This document shows, in pieces, positions 21,700-33,190 of a DNA stretch of 64,000 nt. Each line of letters starts with the position of its first letter. Position 1 is the stretch's first letter. The notes under the pieces are model-generated. The model was not told where the DNA came from. It ran no database searches and worked only from the letters and a program-made list of their open reading frames with translations. This stretch comes from Aspidapion aeneum. Its lineage: Eukaryota > Arthropoda > Insecta > Coleoptera > Brentidae. The stretch is from NCBI GenBank assembly GCA_963576565.1, contig OY755038.1:16128087-16192086 (forward strand). The letters are read 5' to 3'. Both the position numbers and the translations under genes were made by a program.

Positions 21700-23513
21700 A
21701 ATTAGTTAACCACAAACGCCTATAAATAACCTGTGCAGAGTTTCTTAACTACGTCGCCGACAGAATCCAAGCTGGCGGCTGCCAAAGTTTAAAAAAAGAT
21801 TAATTCTCTGTTTTAAGAGAAATTAAATTAATTTTGACAAATTTATTTTAAGTATTTTAAAAATGTAAAAAAGGTGACACCTGTTACTTCAAAATTTAAA
21901 CAAAACAGTTTTTTTTTCGATATTTTCTCTTTTTTGTGCTAGATTTATTTTTAATGCATCATTAAAGCTACTGAAACTTACCAAAAAAAAAATCCTTTGC
22001 CGATAAAAAGATGGCGCTTAATATGTCAAAAATAAATGAGACCTTTATAAGCTACTACCATGCCAAATATAAAAAATATACCCTTTTTGCAGCTAGTTTT
22101 TAAAATATCCTGCAAATTTACTCTAATAAATATAAAAAAATTGTTAATCGTATAAAAGAAATTTGTAGCAAGTAAACATGCGGTTTAAAAGCACCGTCTA
22201 TATGAATGAACGCTTTCTCTATAGATATACATACAGTATACGTATGTATAGTGGGCATTAGTGCAGAGTCCGTTTTGACAATATTCAAATTCCAGTAATT
22301 GGCTCTGTAATTAAGTAATCTGCATGGAAATGTTAAAGCAGGGGATTCCGTAACATAATGGTCTAAAATTATACAACCTGTAAGACTATAACCTAGAGTC
22401 AGTTAATAATACACGGACGGTACACATAAGGGTATTCGACCATAAAAGCTGGCCATAAGGATTTTTATAAAAATGAAAATATTAAAAAATAAAATGCTCA
22501 CGGTAGAACATGGTGACATTGTGCCTGACAGGCTGTCTTCTCGCTATTTAATCGGTCACAATTTAAACGCGTGTCAAACTATCACCACGAAACACGTGAT
22601 CACGGACTCCAAAGAAGCGCGCGCTTTCGTCTGGACTTCAGTCAACGTTGGACAAGTCGAGAAACGCTGGGCGTATACGTTTTCCGTATACTTTACTTAC
22701 CCAACAAAAATCATTTTATGTAGCTAAGATATAAGTTGTGTGTAGTGTTCGCTGTAGTTGTGGCTATTTATTAAAGAACTTTTATTCTAATAAAGTTTAA
22801 TGACGAAGCTCGTGAAATTATGATTAAGAAAATATCAATTTAAAAAAAGTGGTGAATTCGTTATAATGTTTTTGTTGTGTAAGTTTTTTTTTAAAATTAA
22901 ACTAGTTTACAAATTAATCTAGAACTAAAGTTTATTTTTGCAACAATCTCGGTCGGTTAGACGCCATATTAAGTCATTTATGCTTAATTTCTTTTGTAAC
23001 AAAGTCACACCATATATGCAGGTGAAATTCTGACAAATATTCTTGTAGACGACAACTTCGATTCTTAAAATGTTTGAATATTTTTTGGTGTTTAAGAAAC
23101 CGAAGGACATTAGTTAGTCTATTAATTACAACGTATTTGTACAATAGAGTACATAATATACATTAGTTTGTAACCAGACATCGACAAAAAATCATTGTTG
23201 TGTATAAATCCTAAATAATCAACAAAAACTATCAAAAGTGGCACACGTTCTACGGTACTTATTTAGCTAAGGTGGCTTTATTGCAGTAGCTTTGTAATTA
23301 TAAACACCCGAGGGCCCATTTTTAAAACAAAATATTTTTTTGCCAGCTTTTAGGGTCAAATAATCGTATGTGCGGTTTACAACATGCGGCTTCGTTACAT
23401 TAAACAGCTCCTCTTAAATTACTCTAGGCTATTTGCCTTAAGGGTGGGGGCCAATTAAGAAAAATACTCTCGAGAACAAAACCGGTCTTAGGATTACGAG
23501 GAGTGTCTTTTAT
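21700..23513. other. Unassigned sequence, with a GC-richer patch at 22500-22720
   Basis: Mostly AT-rich. The frame at 22473-22727 (84 codons) crosses a patch with raised GC, an AAACACGTGATCACG E-box-like palindrome and a TCAGTC initiator-like motif. It could be part of a promoter or leader, but the peptide has no recognisable domain and I do not call a gene. Confidence 0.3.
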
Positions 23514-23695
23514 ACAGGGTGTCTCTAAAAGGTCTGTACAAAATCTTAGCACATATTCCTGAGGTCAAAATACATTTCTCAACGGATTTCTTTAAAAATT
23601 GGTACTCGGGGGTTTTTTGTCGATGCGAAACCTAAATATGGATACCTTTTCACTGTGGCCGTTAGAGGGCGCTTCACAATGCTCTTTTTATAGTT
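23514..23695 (+). mobile_element. TACAGGGTGTC long-TIR element, left end only
   Basis: Matches the left end and subterminal region of the complete element at 38936-39645, including AAAGGTCTGT, ATCTTAGCACATATTC and CCGTTAGAGGGCGCTTCACA. The sequence 38986-39085 of the complete copy is missing here, as is the right end. Confidence 0.8.
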
Positions 23696-23838
23696 TAAAA
23701 AAGTTTATTTTGCATGTAGAAACATAGAGGGTGACACCGTAACCTCAATCATAACCTAACTTAAATTTAAAACGTCAGTACGATACATATAGTTTTATAG
23801 CTACAGTGAATTTTTTAAGTTAACAAGTTAGTCGAAAA

Positions 23839-25709
23839 ATGGAACTATACCAAGAACATTTTCAGGCTATAATTGTTTAGAACATTCGAATGAAATTATC
23901 TCAACAAGAATGCCTTGCCGAGTTGATTTCTGTTTTCGGTAATAAAGAACCACATCAGTCGACAGTTTTTATGTTTGTATGAAAAATTCAAGCGTGGACA
24001 GATTAGCCTTAGCGAAAATCCAAGGCCAGGTGCACCAAAAACGGCTGTAACCCAGGAAAACATTGATCCTGTGTGATTGCATGAAAAATTAGGGGTAAGA
24101 AAATTATTTTCCGGCTGAATACCACATCTGTTAACTAAAGATCAGAAAGAAGCTAGGATCAATTAACTGATCTAAGAAAATTTTAGACCGCTTTGATGCA
24201 GAAAACTCGAAAAACGTGTACATCTGGTGATGAATCGTGGATTTACACTCATATGACCCCGAAAATAAACGTCAGTCGTCTGTTTGGGTCTGATAAAAAA
24301 AAGTCAACAAAGTCATCTGTTCTCGAGTTGCATCCAGAAAGAAGATCGCGACTTATGTCTTAAAAGGAAATGAAGCAACAATTCCTTTGGAAGATGAAAG
24401 GACTGTTACTGCTGTTTGGTACATCACCATTTGTTTGCCGAAAGTCATCGCTGAGCTTCGAAAAACGAACCCCGAACGATGCATCTTCCTTCACCAAGAC
24501 AATGCAAGTCTGCATAAAGCACAAAATTTCTAAATATATTTATAGGTTTCACAACGTTCTACGTCTTCCGATACCCAATCTCCACTCGTTTCTTTTTGCC
24601 CATAATTCATCATCTAGGCCTCTTATTCTTATTTCAATGTCTATTTCTTTTCTCCAGCTTGTCCTTGGCCGTCCTCGTTTTCTTCGGCCAGTTGGTTTCC
24701 ATTGTAGTATTTGTTTAGGTACTCTTTCATCATTCATTCTTTGTACATGTCCGTACCACACCAGTTGTTTTGTTCTTATATCATCCACTAAAATACGTTC
24801 ACCCACTGTCAATTTCTCTTATTCTTTGATTTGTAACTCTTTCTCTTTTTAATTTCCCTGCTGCTCTTCTAAAATAATCCATCTCCGTATGGGAAAGCAT
24901 TTTTTCTGTTCTATCTTTAATTGGCCATACTTCTGAGCCGTATGTAATAATACTTTTTAAAATAGTGTTATATATAAGCTTTTTCTTATGTTTTGATATA
25001 CTTTGGTCCCAAATTAATCAATATAATAAAGTTATTGCTTTTCTTCCTTGTACGTTTCAATCTTTTATAGCTTTGTCTTGTGTTCCGTCAGCTGTAATTT
25101 TTAGACCTAAGTATTTATACTCATCACAGGACTGAATTCGCTGCCCCGTATTTAAGATTAGATCCTGTTTCGTTCCACCGATACACATATACTCTGTCTT
25201 ATTGAGATTAACATCTAGTCCTCACTTATTGTACTCTTCTATTAGTTTTCGTGTCAAATATTCGAGGTCGTCATAATCCTGAGCCACTACCATCTGATCA
25301 TCGGCGAAACATAAAGTATACTTTCGTCCAACGGAATTCCCATGTTTTGACATTTTCTCTTCCATACTTTAAGGAATTATTCCAAGTATATCTTGAAGAG
25401 CGGACAGCAACCTTGTTTAAGACCTTTATTTGCTGCAAGCCTTTGGTTAGTTTTGCTTTTATTTTAACTTTTGCCTTACTATTGCGGTATAACTCTTTGA
25501 TGGCCTTAATTAGTTGCACGCTTATGTTTGTGTTTTCCAACGCTTTTCAAAGTAGATTTAGTGGTATACTATCATATGCCTTCTGCAAATCGACGTAAAT
25601 TTCTATACTGTTCCAAAAATCAAGAATGAACTGCGTGGTCAAAGCCTAAATCTTCAAGAATGCAATTTTGACAGTACCAAAAACGAGTGGAATAAAGAAA
25701 TGGTTTAAG
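23839..25709 (+). pseudogene. mariner transposase pseudogene, split by a LINE
   Basis: A decayed Tc1/mariner transposase. The N-terminus starts at the ATG at 23839 (MELYQEHFQAII). It passes through ECLAELISVFGNKEPHQST (helix-turn-helix region), then GRPxT-like sequence and EENID-like sequence. GDESWIYT with the first catalytic Asp is at about 24223-24250, and HQDNAS with the second Asp near 24494. Several stops and frameshifts interrupt it. At 24533 an L2 LINE is inserted. Mariner sequence resumes at about 25613 with PKIKNELRGQ and NEWNKEMV, ending at a stop at 25709. The third catalytic Asp block is missing, so there is also an internal deletion. A full-length mariner protein is about 345 residues. 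Clear TIRs were not found. Confidence 0.85.
24533..25612 (-). pseudogene. LINE family L2 copy inserted in mariner
   Basis: Minus-strand non-LTR retrotransposon fragment. The C-terminal frame (24549-24812) matches the plus-strand copy at 10818-11171: KQLVWYGHVQRMNDERVPK, then GRRKRGRPRTSWRKE and GIGRRRTL. Upstream, the minus strand reads YTLCFADDQMVVAQDYDDLEY around 25250-25320, which contains the RT active site FADD. The frame 25298-25540 encodes part of the palm/fingers in a shifted frame. Stops and frameshifts make it non-functional. Its 5' end at about 25612 is truncated. The insertion postdates the mariner element. Confidence 0.88.
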
Positions 25710-25765
25710 TAGATTTTTTAATCTGATTACTGTTGGCCAATCAAGTTCAATGATCTTTCAAATTC
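25700..25765. repeat. Family W arm
   Basis: Reverse complement of 11232-11297 (AGATTTTTTAATCTGATTAC and GGCCAATCAAGTTCAATGA). Confidence 0.7.
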
Positions 25766-25785
25766 TGTAGTCTTGGATGTAAGGT

Positions 25786-26394
25786 CAAGGCCAACACAAA
25801 AATAGAGGCCACGACCCTGAAAAAATCAGCTGTTCTCCCGGGGCTGAATTTTACATTGGGTCTTATGGGAGGTCAGACGTTTTTTTATGATATTTTCAAA
25901 ATGGCACTACAGATTTCCGCAAAATTTCAGTGAAATATTCTCAGACACCATCCCGATATTCCACCAAAGGTTTGTAAGGAAGCAACATGATTAAAAGGTT
26001 AAAATCTTTAAGATTTAGCATTCCTTATTATGAATTCAAATTACCCGCCATGTACCGCATGCCAACTGTTATATTTGACGTGTATTTGACTTTGTCATAT
26101 GTGATTGTCACATTCGCTTCTGCTTTAAACTTAATTTTTGTGTGAGCTAATGAAGCGGCTATGAAAAATTAGGGCTTACTATACATTTAAAAAAAATTGT
26201 TCTGCCAGAATAAAGTAAAAACAATCTCAAAAACGGCTTTATTTAAAAAAAAATCAAATATCCATGAACCGTCATTCCAACTTCACTATTTTAAAGACAA
26301 TCAGCTGTGTCGTAAAGTGACCATCAAAAAAATCAGCCCCGGATGTGACGTCAACAAAGTGGAGGATCGTGGCCCGTCCATTTTGATAGCCCTG
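25786..26394 (+). mobile_element. Family X DNA element, copy C, with TSD
   Basis: Complete 609-bp member. The left end CAAGGCCAACACAAAAATAG faces a right end that reads CAGGGCTATCAAAATGGACG on the minus strand, and GGCCACGAYC is shared by both about 22 bp in. A 7-bp duplication GTAAGGT is exact at 25779-25785 and 26395-26401. The interior is non-coding. Superfamily is unresolved; the terminal CA and 7-8 bp duplication would suit hAT or P. Confidence 0.85.
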
Positions 26395-26823
26395 GTAAGG
26401 TGTCAGGAGATTTTGACAGATGTACATCTTCTCTTTGTCGTCTATATCCTTTGTAAGCTGTCACTGTAATCTGCTTACTTTGATGGTCAAATGCTTTAGC
26501 AGATTAATTTGATTATTTCATTTTAGAATGATTCAATTTTTTAACTGAGACTACTATTTATTTATTTATGTTTGGAACATGTTTATTTTATTTGTTTGTT
26601 TTTCAGGTGTTCGGCGGAAAGTAATCCAAAATAAATAAAAAATGTCCAACGCTACAAAGTTTTCCGGCAAGGCGCTTTGCTTATTGTGTGCTTGAGTTAC
26701 CTGCCCGCCTAGCCTGCTTTCTCATATATTTACAGGAAAACGAGCATAGCAGCACTCTGTTAACAAAACTGGGATCATCAGTTTCACAGTGTGTCCACAT
26801 ATTTCGCGTGCGTAAGGTATAAA

Positions 26824-27638
26824 CAAGGCCAACAAAAAAATACAGGCCACGACCATAAAAAAATCAGCTGTTCTCGGGAGGCTGACTTTTACATTGAGTT
26901 TTATAGGAGGTCAGACTTTTTTATGATATTTTCAAAATGGCGCTACAGATTTCCGGAAAATTTCAGTGGCATATTCTCAGACACCATCCCGATATTTTGG
27001 AAGGATGCAAGATAATTAAAAGGTTAAATTCTTCAAGATTTAACATTCCTTATTTTGAATTCAAATTACACACCATGTACCGCATGCCAACTGTTATATT
27101 TGACATGTATTTGACTTTGTCATCTGTGTTTGTCATGGCATTTGTTTATTTGTTTGTATTGTAAAACTTTTTTAAATTCTTAATGATTTTTTACAATAAA
27201 GTTCATTTAGAATCCAAAAATATCAGCGTTAATCTTTTTAAAACAAAATAGTTTTTGATGTTGCAATTTTTGTGAACACATATAAATAACTATATTAAGT
27301 TTTAAAAGTCTACCGAGTGTCGAATATAAACAAAAAGATGAAGGTAATCCCATTACTCTCTACGCAGAAGCAAACACATTCACTTCTGCTTTAAATTTAA
27401 TTTTTGTGTGAGCTAATGAAGCTGCTTTGAAAAATTAAGGATTACTATACATATATAGTAAAAACAATCTTAAAACCGGCTTTATTTAAAAAAAAAATCA
27501 AAATTTCATGAACCGTCATTCCTTATTCAATATTTTAAAGACAATCAGCTGTGTCGTGACGTGGGCATAAAAAAAATCAGCCCTCGATGTGACGTCAACA
27601 GAGTGGAAGATCGTGGCCCTTCCGTTTTGATAGCCCTG
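26824..27638 (+). mobile_element. Family X DNA element, copy B
   Basis: An 815-bp member with both ends (CAAGGCCAAC at 26824, GATAGCCCTG ending 27638). It is 206 bp longer than copy C, which lacks about the segment 27144-27370. It holds the empty hAT MITE site. I see no target duplication for this copy. Confidence 0.82.
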
Positions 27639-28311
27639 TTTTGTCATCTACAAGACGTCACGGAAAGCGAGAAGTGACAATCAGGCGTCATCCCCGGTAT
27701 AAGTGGATGCGCGATGACATACCTGTCATTGTATCATCACATCACATCACACTTGTCCACTTTTTTAGTGTCATATTATTTCTCCTACATTTGTAGAATA
27801 CAAAGAAACAAGGCGTTGTTTGCTTTTAAAATAAGTATCATGATTTATTAAACGATTTTCTTTACCATTTTCTAAAGCCCGTTTAAATTTCGAGCTTCCG
27901 ACGAGTTTAGTCCATTTCAAGATCACATTAAAAAGAAGAATTAGAATATGTAAAATTTATTGTTTTGCTTGTTTAAAAATGTTTTTTATGTTTTCTAGAT
28001 AAAAAACAAAATTTTTAAATCTTAATGGTTAAGGCGCATTCAATTAGAGATCCCACTGGGAGCGCTCCAATTAGGATCAGGGATCAATTTGTTCCCACGC
28101 ACATAGATCTGCTCCAGCAAGGAGCGATCTCTGAGCGGTCAGGAGCAGGATTGATGAAATTAGTATAAGATGCTAAGAAAATTAGCCAAATCAATTATAA
28201 TACAGAGTAGTTAAGTAGAAATATTTAATAAAAAGTAATTATTATCGGAAAAGGATATTTAAAAAAGTTTTTAGGATTAAAAGTTACGGCAGATTCATCA
28301 TTTTTAGAAAA

Positions 28312-28548
28312 GAACACATTCGCTTCTGCTTTAAATTTAATGTTTGTGTGAGCTAATGAAGCGGCTCTGAAAAATTAAGGATTACTATACATTTAGAAAA
28401 AATTGTTCTGGAAGAATATAGTAAAAACAATCTCAAAACCGGCTTTATTTAAAACATGAACTGTTTCGTGACGTGACCGTCAAAAAAAAATCAGCCCCCG
28501 ATGTGATGTCAACAAAGTGGAGGATCGTGGCCCGTCTCTTTGACAGTT
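28312..28548 (+). mobile_element. Family X DNA element, copy D, 3' half
   Basis: Begins at ACACATTCGCTTCTGCTTTA and runs to GGATCGTGGCCCGTC, with the terminal CAAAA stretch degraded. The left half is missing. Confidence 0.8.
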
Positions 28549-28969
28549 ACCAGCTGTTTACCATAACAACTAGCATAGGCCAACGAAAAAAAGTTGTAAA
28601 AAGTTGTCTCAAAACTAATGATACGAACAATATATTTCAGCCTTTATACTTATATGTGCGTTCCAGATTCCAGTCACAGCGGAGCGGGCCCAAAGCTGAT
28701 TTATTGCATTGCCAAGCTACATCTGCGGAGACAAATGAAGAAATGTGGCCGGAAGATTTCAATTGAGACGCATGCTTTTAAGGTCACTATAGCACCATCG
28801 GTGTTGCTTGTCACTTGTCTTAGAGCTCAGTGAGAAGTTAATAATTCATATAAAGATGTTACAGAGCACCTTTGAAAACGATATTCAGCTATCGAGGCGA
28901 GGGGTTATCGGAACCGTAAATTTTGTACAGCGTACAAGACAAAAAATTAAAAATCGGAGCTGCGCCGCT

Positions 28970-29266
28970 TCAACAAAACCGAACGAGCGATAGAACCGGC
29001 AACACATAGGAAGGGCAACAAATGGTTTGGCACGATAAATATGGCTGACGTTAACTAAAACAAACATTCCTCCCGCTTCATGCGCGGCAACAGCCACCCA
29101 TACACCGTTGAAAGACGGGTAAAATAGAAATCGTGTCCCGCGCGGTGCTGCCGGCTTGTAATTATTTACGCTAAAAAAGTTTACCCAGTTAACCACAGAC
29201 TAAAAAAAAGAATGTCGTACAGAAAGATTTAACTTTTTTTAAATAAATCAATTAAAAATACTGGTT
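28970..29266 (-). repeat. Family Z repeat, copy 2
   Basis: Inverted copy of 12018-12295. It ends next to a GGGAGGGCA...TGCCCTCCC hairpin (29280-29306). Confidence 0.65.
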
Positions 29267-29505
29267 GTTGTCTAGTTTTGGGAGGGCACTGCCCCGTTGC
29301 CCTCCCTGTAGTAGCAGCCACTGTAGGTAACCTGTGTAAAAGTAGGGTAAACTTGCGTATTGTTGGCACTCATCCTATTGTTGGCACCTCATTTTATTTT
29401 TTTTAAAATAAGGTTTCAGCAAGAAATTTTTTTTCGGTAATTAAAATTTTTTAATCTGACAACATTGCTTTACATTGCAATAAATAAACCACAGTGTTTT
29501 AACAA

Positions 29506-30809
29506 TAGGGACATTTTGGATCAGGTCAAATATCAGAAAATTTAACAGCTGTCACCGTTATTGTTACTAAGAATAACGGCAACATTCAAGGCAAAAAAGA
29601 TAGATTTTGGAACACTTAAGATAACATGAGCATGAAGTTAGCGAAGCACCCATCGCAGATCGAATCGTGACTAGGTGAATAATTTGCCGTTAATTAGTCG
29701 TGAATTAGTTGTGGAAAAATTAATTTTGTCGCTCTTATTTTTGACCCTTTTTTTGGGTGCTTCGCTAACTTCATATGAAGTTAGCGAAGCACCCTCGTAA
29801 AAATGGCTTTATTAAAATCGAATATGGTGGATAATTTGCCGCTAATTAGTCGTGAATTAGTTGTGGAAAAATTAATTTTGTCGCTCTTATTTTTGACCGT
29901 TTTTTAGGGTGCTTCGCTAACTTCATATGAAGTTAGCGAAGCACCCTCGTAAAAATAGCTTTTATCAAAATCGAATATGGTGGATAATTTGCCGCTAATT
30001 AGTCGTGAATTAGTTGTGGAAAAATTAATTTTGTCGCTCTTATTTTTGACCGTTTTTTAGGGTGTTTCGCTAACTTCATATGAAGTTAGCGAAGCACCCT
30101 CGTAAAAATAGCTTTTATCAAAATCGAATATGGTGGATAATTTGCCGCTAATTAGTCGTGAATTAGTTGTGGAAAAATTAATTTTGTCGCTCTTATTTTT
30201 GACCGTTTTTGAGGGTGCTTCCCTAACTTCATATTTTGGCACCCATCGCAAATCAAATCGCTACTAGGTGGATAATTTGCCGTGAATTAGTCGTGAATTA
30301 GTTGTGGAAAAATTGTCACTCTTATTTTTGACCTACTAACTTCATATGAAGTTAGCGAAGCACCCAAAAAAAGGGTCAAAAAGAAGAGCGACAAAATTAA
30401 TTTTTCCACAACTAATTCACGACTAATTAACGGCAAATTATCCACCTTCGATCTGCGATGGGTGCTTCGCTAACTTCATGCTCATTAAGATAACATAACA
30501 CAAACGTTATTTTAGTAGTTTCACACACCTTCAACTTTTTGTTTATTTATATTTGTTAATTTATTTTTATTAGATTTATGGCTTTTTACAAACCAAACTA
30601 CCGAATTATAGTAAAAATTTTGACTGCATTAAACAAAACAATACAAAACTAACTTTAAAAAATAACGGTAACATTAACAGCCGGCCACCGTAAGTACCGG
30701 GCGCCGTTACCGTACATAACAAAAAAGGAGCGAGAAGCTGCTAATGCGCAGACTCAGTAATAACAATAACGGTAACAAAGTGTAAAATACGCGACCCAAA
30801 ATGTCCCTA
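29506..30809. mobile_element. 1.3-kb TIR element nested in the 3.6-kb element
   Basis: TAGGGACATTTTGG at 29506 faces its complement ending at 30809, and CCGTTATTGTTA recurs about 45 bp inside both ends. TA flanks both sides. Without the foldback element inside, it would be about 435 bp, the size of a MITE. Confidence 0.7.
29627..30484. mobile_element. Foldback element of tandem TIR units with 11-bp TSD
   Basis: Both outer ends read TGAGCATGAAGTTAGCGAAG inward. The direct repeat TTAAGATAACA flanks it exactly (29616-29626 and 30485-30495). Inside are four near-identical units of about 150 bp, each bounded by GAAGTTAGCGAAGCACCC and its complement and joined through CATATG. A shortened unit (about 30231-30340) and an inverted unit (30345-30484) follow. 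The unit interior (TTTGCCGCTAATTAGTCGTG, then TTTTGTCGCTCTTATTTTTG) is conserved. No coding sequence. An 11-bp duplication would suit Mutator-like transposition; the architecture resembles foldback elements. Confidence 0.85.
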
Positions 30810-32968
30810 ATAAGTCTGGCTTAAATCGTTAACAAAAGAGGTGCAGTACGATGAATGCAAAAAATAAGGTAAGTAAAAGCCATTTTATTAAGGAACACTC
30901 TTTGTTTAATGCTGCCAGTTATTTTTCTTTTGTTGAATTTTTTGGAAACCTAACCTTAAAGTTTGTTTTGATATTTTGGGCTTTCTGCAAAAACCTTCAA
31001 AAAAGAAAGTCCTGTTTGGGAAAAATTCCGATCAGGTGATAATTTCTCCCTTTGTTGAAAGTTATTTTCTTTTTGATCACCTGATCATTTTGGTACGGTC
31101 ATGCGCGGTTTTTGCTCACGCTGGAAGTTTGAAGCGCCACCCTGTGTGTGACAGGGGAATGAAGAAATCACTTCCGCCAAAAAACGAAAAGAAGTCGCAC
31201 GTTTTTTTCGGGTTGAAGACCGAAATTCCAGTCGCAAGGAGGGGCGGTGCCGCCAGTGAAATTTTGGGGTTGCTGCAGAATTACAGAAGGTAAGCTTCTA
31301 GCGTGTTGCCGATTTTTTCCTTTGTTTTTTAGTTTAATAGACTCTGTTTTCCCAGGCGGGGCGAATTTAATTTTGGGGTTATTTTTTTTTTGGGATATCT
31401 CTAGTTTTTCTCCCCTTCAGGGCTCAGATCTCTACTCTTGAATATTTTTTTAGATTAAAGTGTTAGGGACTAACCAATTAAAACTTTAAGCCGAAGACAG
31501 GCCGATAGTTTTAGGGTAATTTATAAATATTACTTTTTGTTTTCTTTTAATATTTCCAAAAAAAAGGGGGTGCCAACGACAGGCATTTTAAATTATTGGG
31601 TAATCCATCTATTGGCACCCCCTGTCAATAAAGGGACTTCTAAAAAAAACAGTTTTCCTAATGTTGGCACTCTAAACAAAACTCGTATTGTTTATTTATT
31701 TGATATAGAAAAACGCTTGTTAATAAAAAAGTTCAATTAAGAATAGGTTTCACAAATAAAAAATATTTTTAGTTTAAAGCGGTTTAGATTTTATTATTTT
31801 GTTTCCCACTCTTAATGTGCCGATATCAAATTAATATCTCTGACTAAAACCGTATAATATTTTACTGTTTTTTTTTTAATTTATTGTTTTAGTGGAGTGT
31901 ATTTCGTAATAATTATATTAGTTTGGGTCCCAAATATGTCTACTTTAAAGTTTACCACTAACTTCTTTTATAATTTTTTGAAGATTTTAGGATGCCAACT
32001 ATTGGTTTCAAAATTTTGTTAGGTTCCCCTTTGCTGGCATGCGCTTTTTCGAGCAACATTACCACCCTAATACTGAGTTTATACAGAAAAAAATAAAAAT
32101 AAATATTGAAAATAATCCGAACCGAACCATTGAAATTGTATTTTATGTAAGATAAAAAAATTATTGCAATAAAAAATTTAAAAAACCAAATAACAGCGTT
32201 TCGGTTTATTCAACCATCACCAGACTAGAATCTTCTCTGTATGTTGCACTTTTATATAGGGCCATAAATGCCTTGAATCAAAATCAAAATCTAATATAAA
32301 TCGATCTCGAAATTGCTCTCAAAATTTTGTTATTGATTTTTATCTTTTTATTCCGAAGCGAAAAGTTTGTCTACAAAAAGACCCTTTTATCACGAGGTTT
32401 GTACGCTATTTTTAGCACTTTTTAATTTATTTTCAGTTTTTTCCTATTTTTTTAGTAGTTTTAGGTTATGATTTTCTTGTTTTTAATTTTTTACTGTTCT
32501 ATCTTTGATCAGTCATTTTTGATGCCAATTTTTACATTTTATACATGATATGTCTATTTTTATCCAGATTTTTTTTACCCTGATTTGTCACTTTTTATCC
32601 CAGGTATAAAAAGGACCACTTTTATCCTTAAAAAGAGGGATAAAAATACACATTTTTATTATAAAACTGTAACAAAATAATAGGTCAAATATGGTTGCCA
32701 ATAATAGGCTTAAGGTGCCAACAATAGGGACTTATATTTTTTCTCTATTTTGATAAAAACGGATTACTATTTTTTAAAAATCGATAATCAGCTAGAAAGT
32801 AGAACCTTTGGGTATTCCGTAACAGTAGCCTAAAATTAAGAAAAAAATTATATAAAGGTGTGAAAACTTTATTCAAAAATGAAACAGCTCTTAAACTGCC
32901 AACGATTGGGCAGTTTACCCTATATAGACCTTGGGTCGAACCCTGTAATTTTTTCATGGTCTTGGTTT

Positions 32969-33190
32969 ATTGTAATTCCATTCACATACGTAGTTACCTA
33001 CGATTCTTCGACACTTGAAAGTCTATAAAAGCGATCTGTCCCGTTTATCGCCTGGAGAAAATTTATTAAAGACGATCGTGCTTGTGTTGCTCGCTCCGCA
33101 AAAAGTAAATAAATTTTCCCCACGAACTTGGCTTACTTATTTGCCGGTGTAATTTGAGACCCTCTCGCAGGTCACTTTCAACCAACATAA
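32969..33190 (+). mobile_element. Possible solo LTR
   Basis: A GC-richer block starting TGTAATTCC and ending ACCAACA, with TATAAAAG at about 33026 and AATAAA at about 33110 in the order expected of an LTR promoter and polyadenylation signal. No second copy, primer site or target duplication was found, so this is weak. Confidence 0.3.

Larger units (their letters stand above)
29343..32922. mobile_element. 3.6-kb TIR element, TA-flanked, with GTTGGCA repeats
   Basis: Left end TAGGGTAAACTTGCGTATTG and right end (minus strand) TAGGGTAAACTGCCCAATCG, both continuing into TTGGCA: 21 of 26 positions match. GTTGGCAC or its complement recurs inside near 29367, 31569, 31610, 31660, 31991 and 32713, like subterminal transposase binding sites. 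At 30851 an ATG opens a short frame that runs into AAG/GTAAGT, a good splice donor, so a spliced and degraded transposase is conceivable. No protein family was recognised. Confidence 0.65.

Noticed and set aside
22473..22727. 84-codon frame as a host gene
   Set aside because: No recognisable domain, no neighbouring exons, and length near chance for a locally GC-richer patch.
24370..24852. 160-codon plus-strand frame
   Set aside because: It fuses part of the mariner pseudogene with the antisense of the L2 LINE across the insertion point.
29280..29306. GGGAGGGCA...TGCCCTCCC hairpin as a possible terminator or miRNA
   Set aside because: The stem is only 9 bp and resembles the G/C-run blocks inside hAT ends. 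Nothing supports a functional RNA.
29627..30484. Reading the tandem units as a CRISPR array
   Set aside because: The units are 150 bp with inverted ends and near-identical interiors. There are no short repeats with unique spacers, and the context is eukaryotic.
32925..32955. GGGTCGAACCCTG as a tRNA B-box
   Set aside because: No A-box or acceptor pairing is found at the right spacing.
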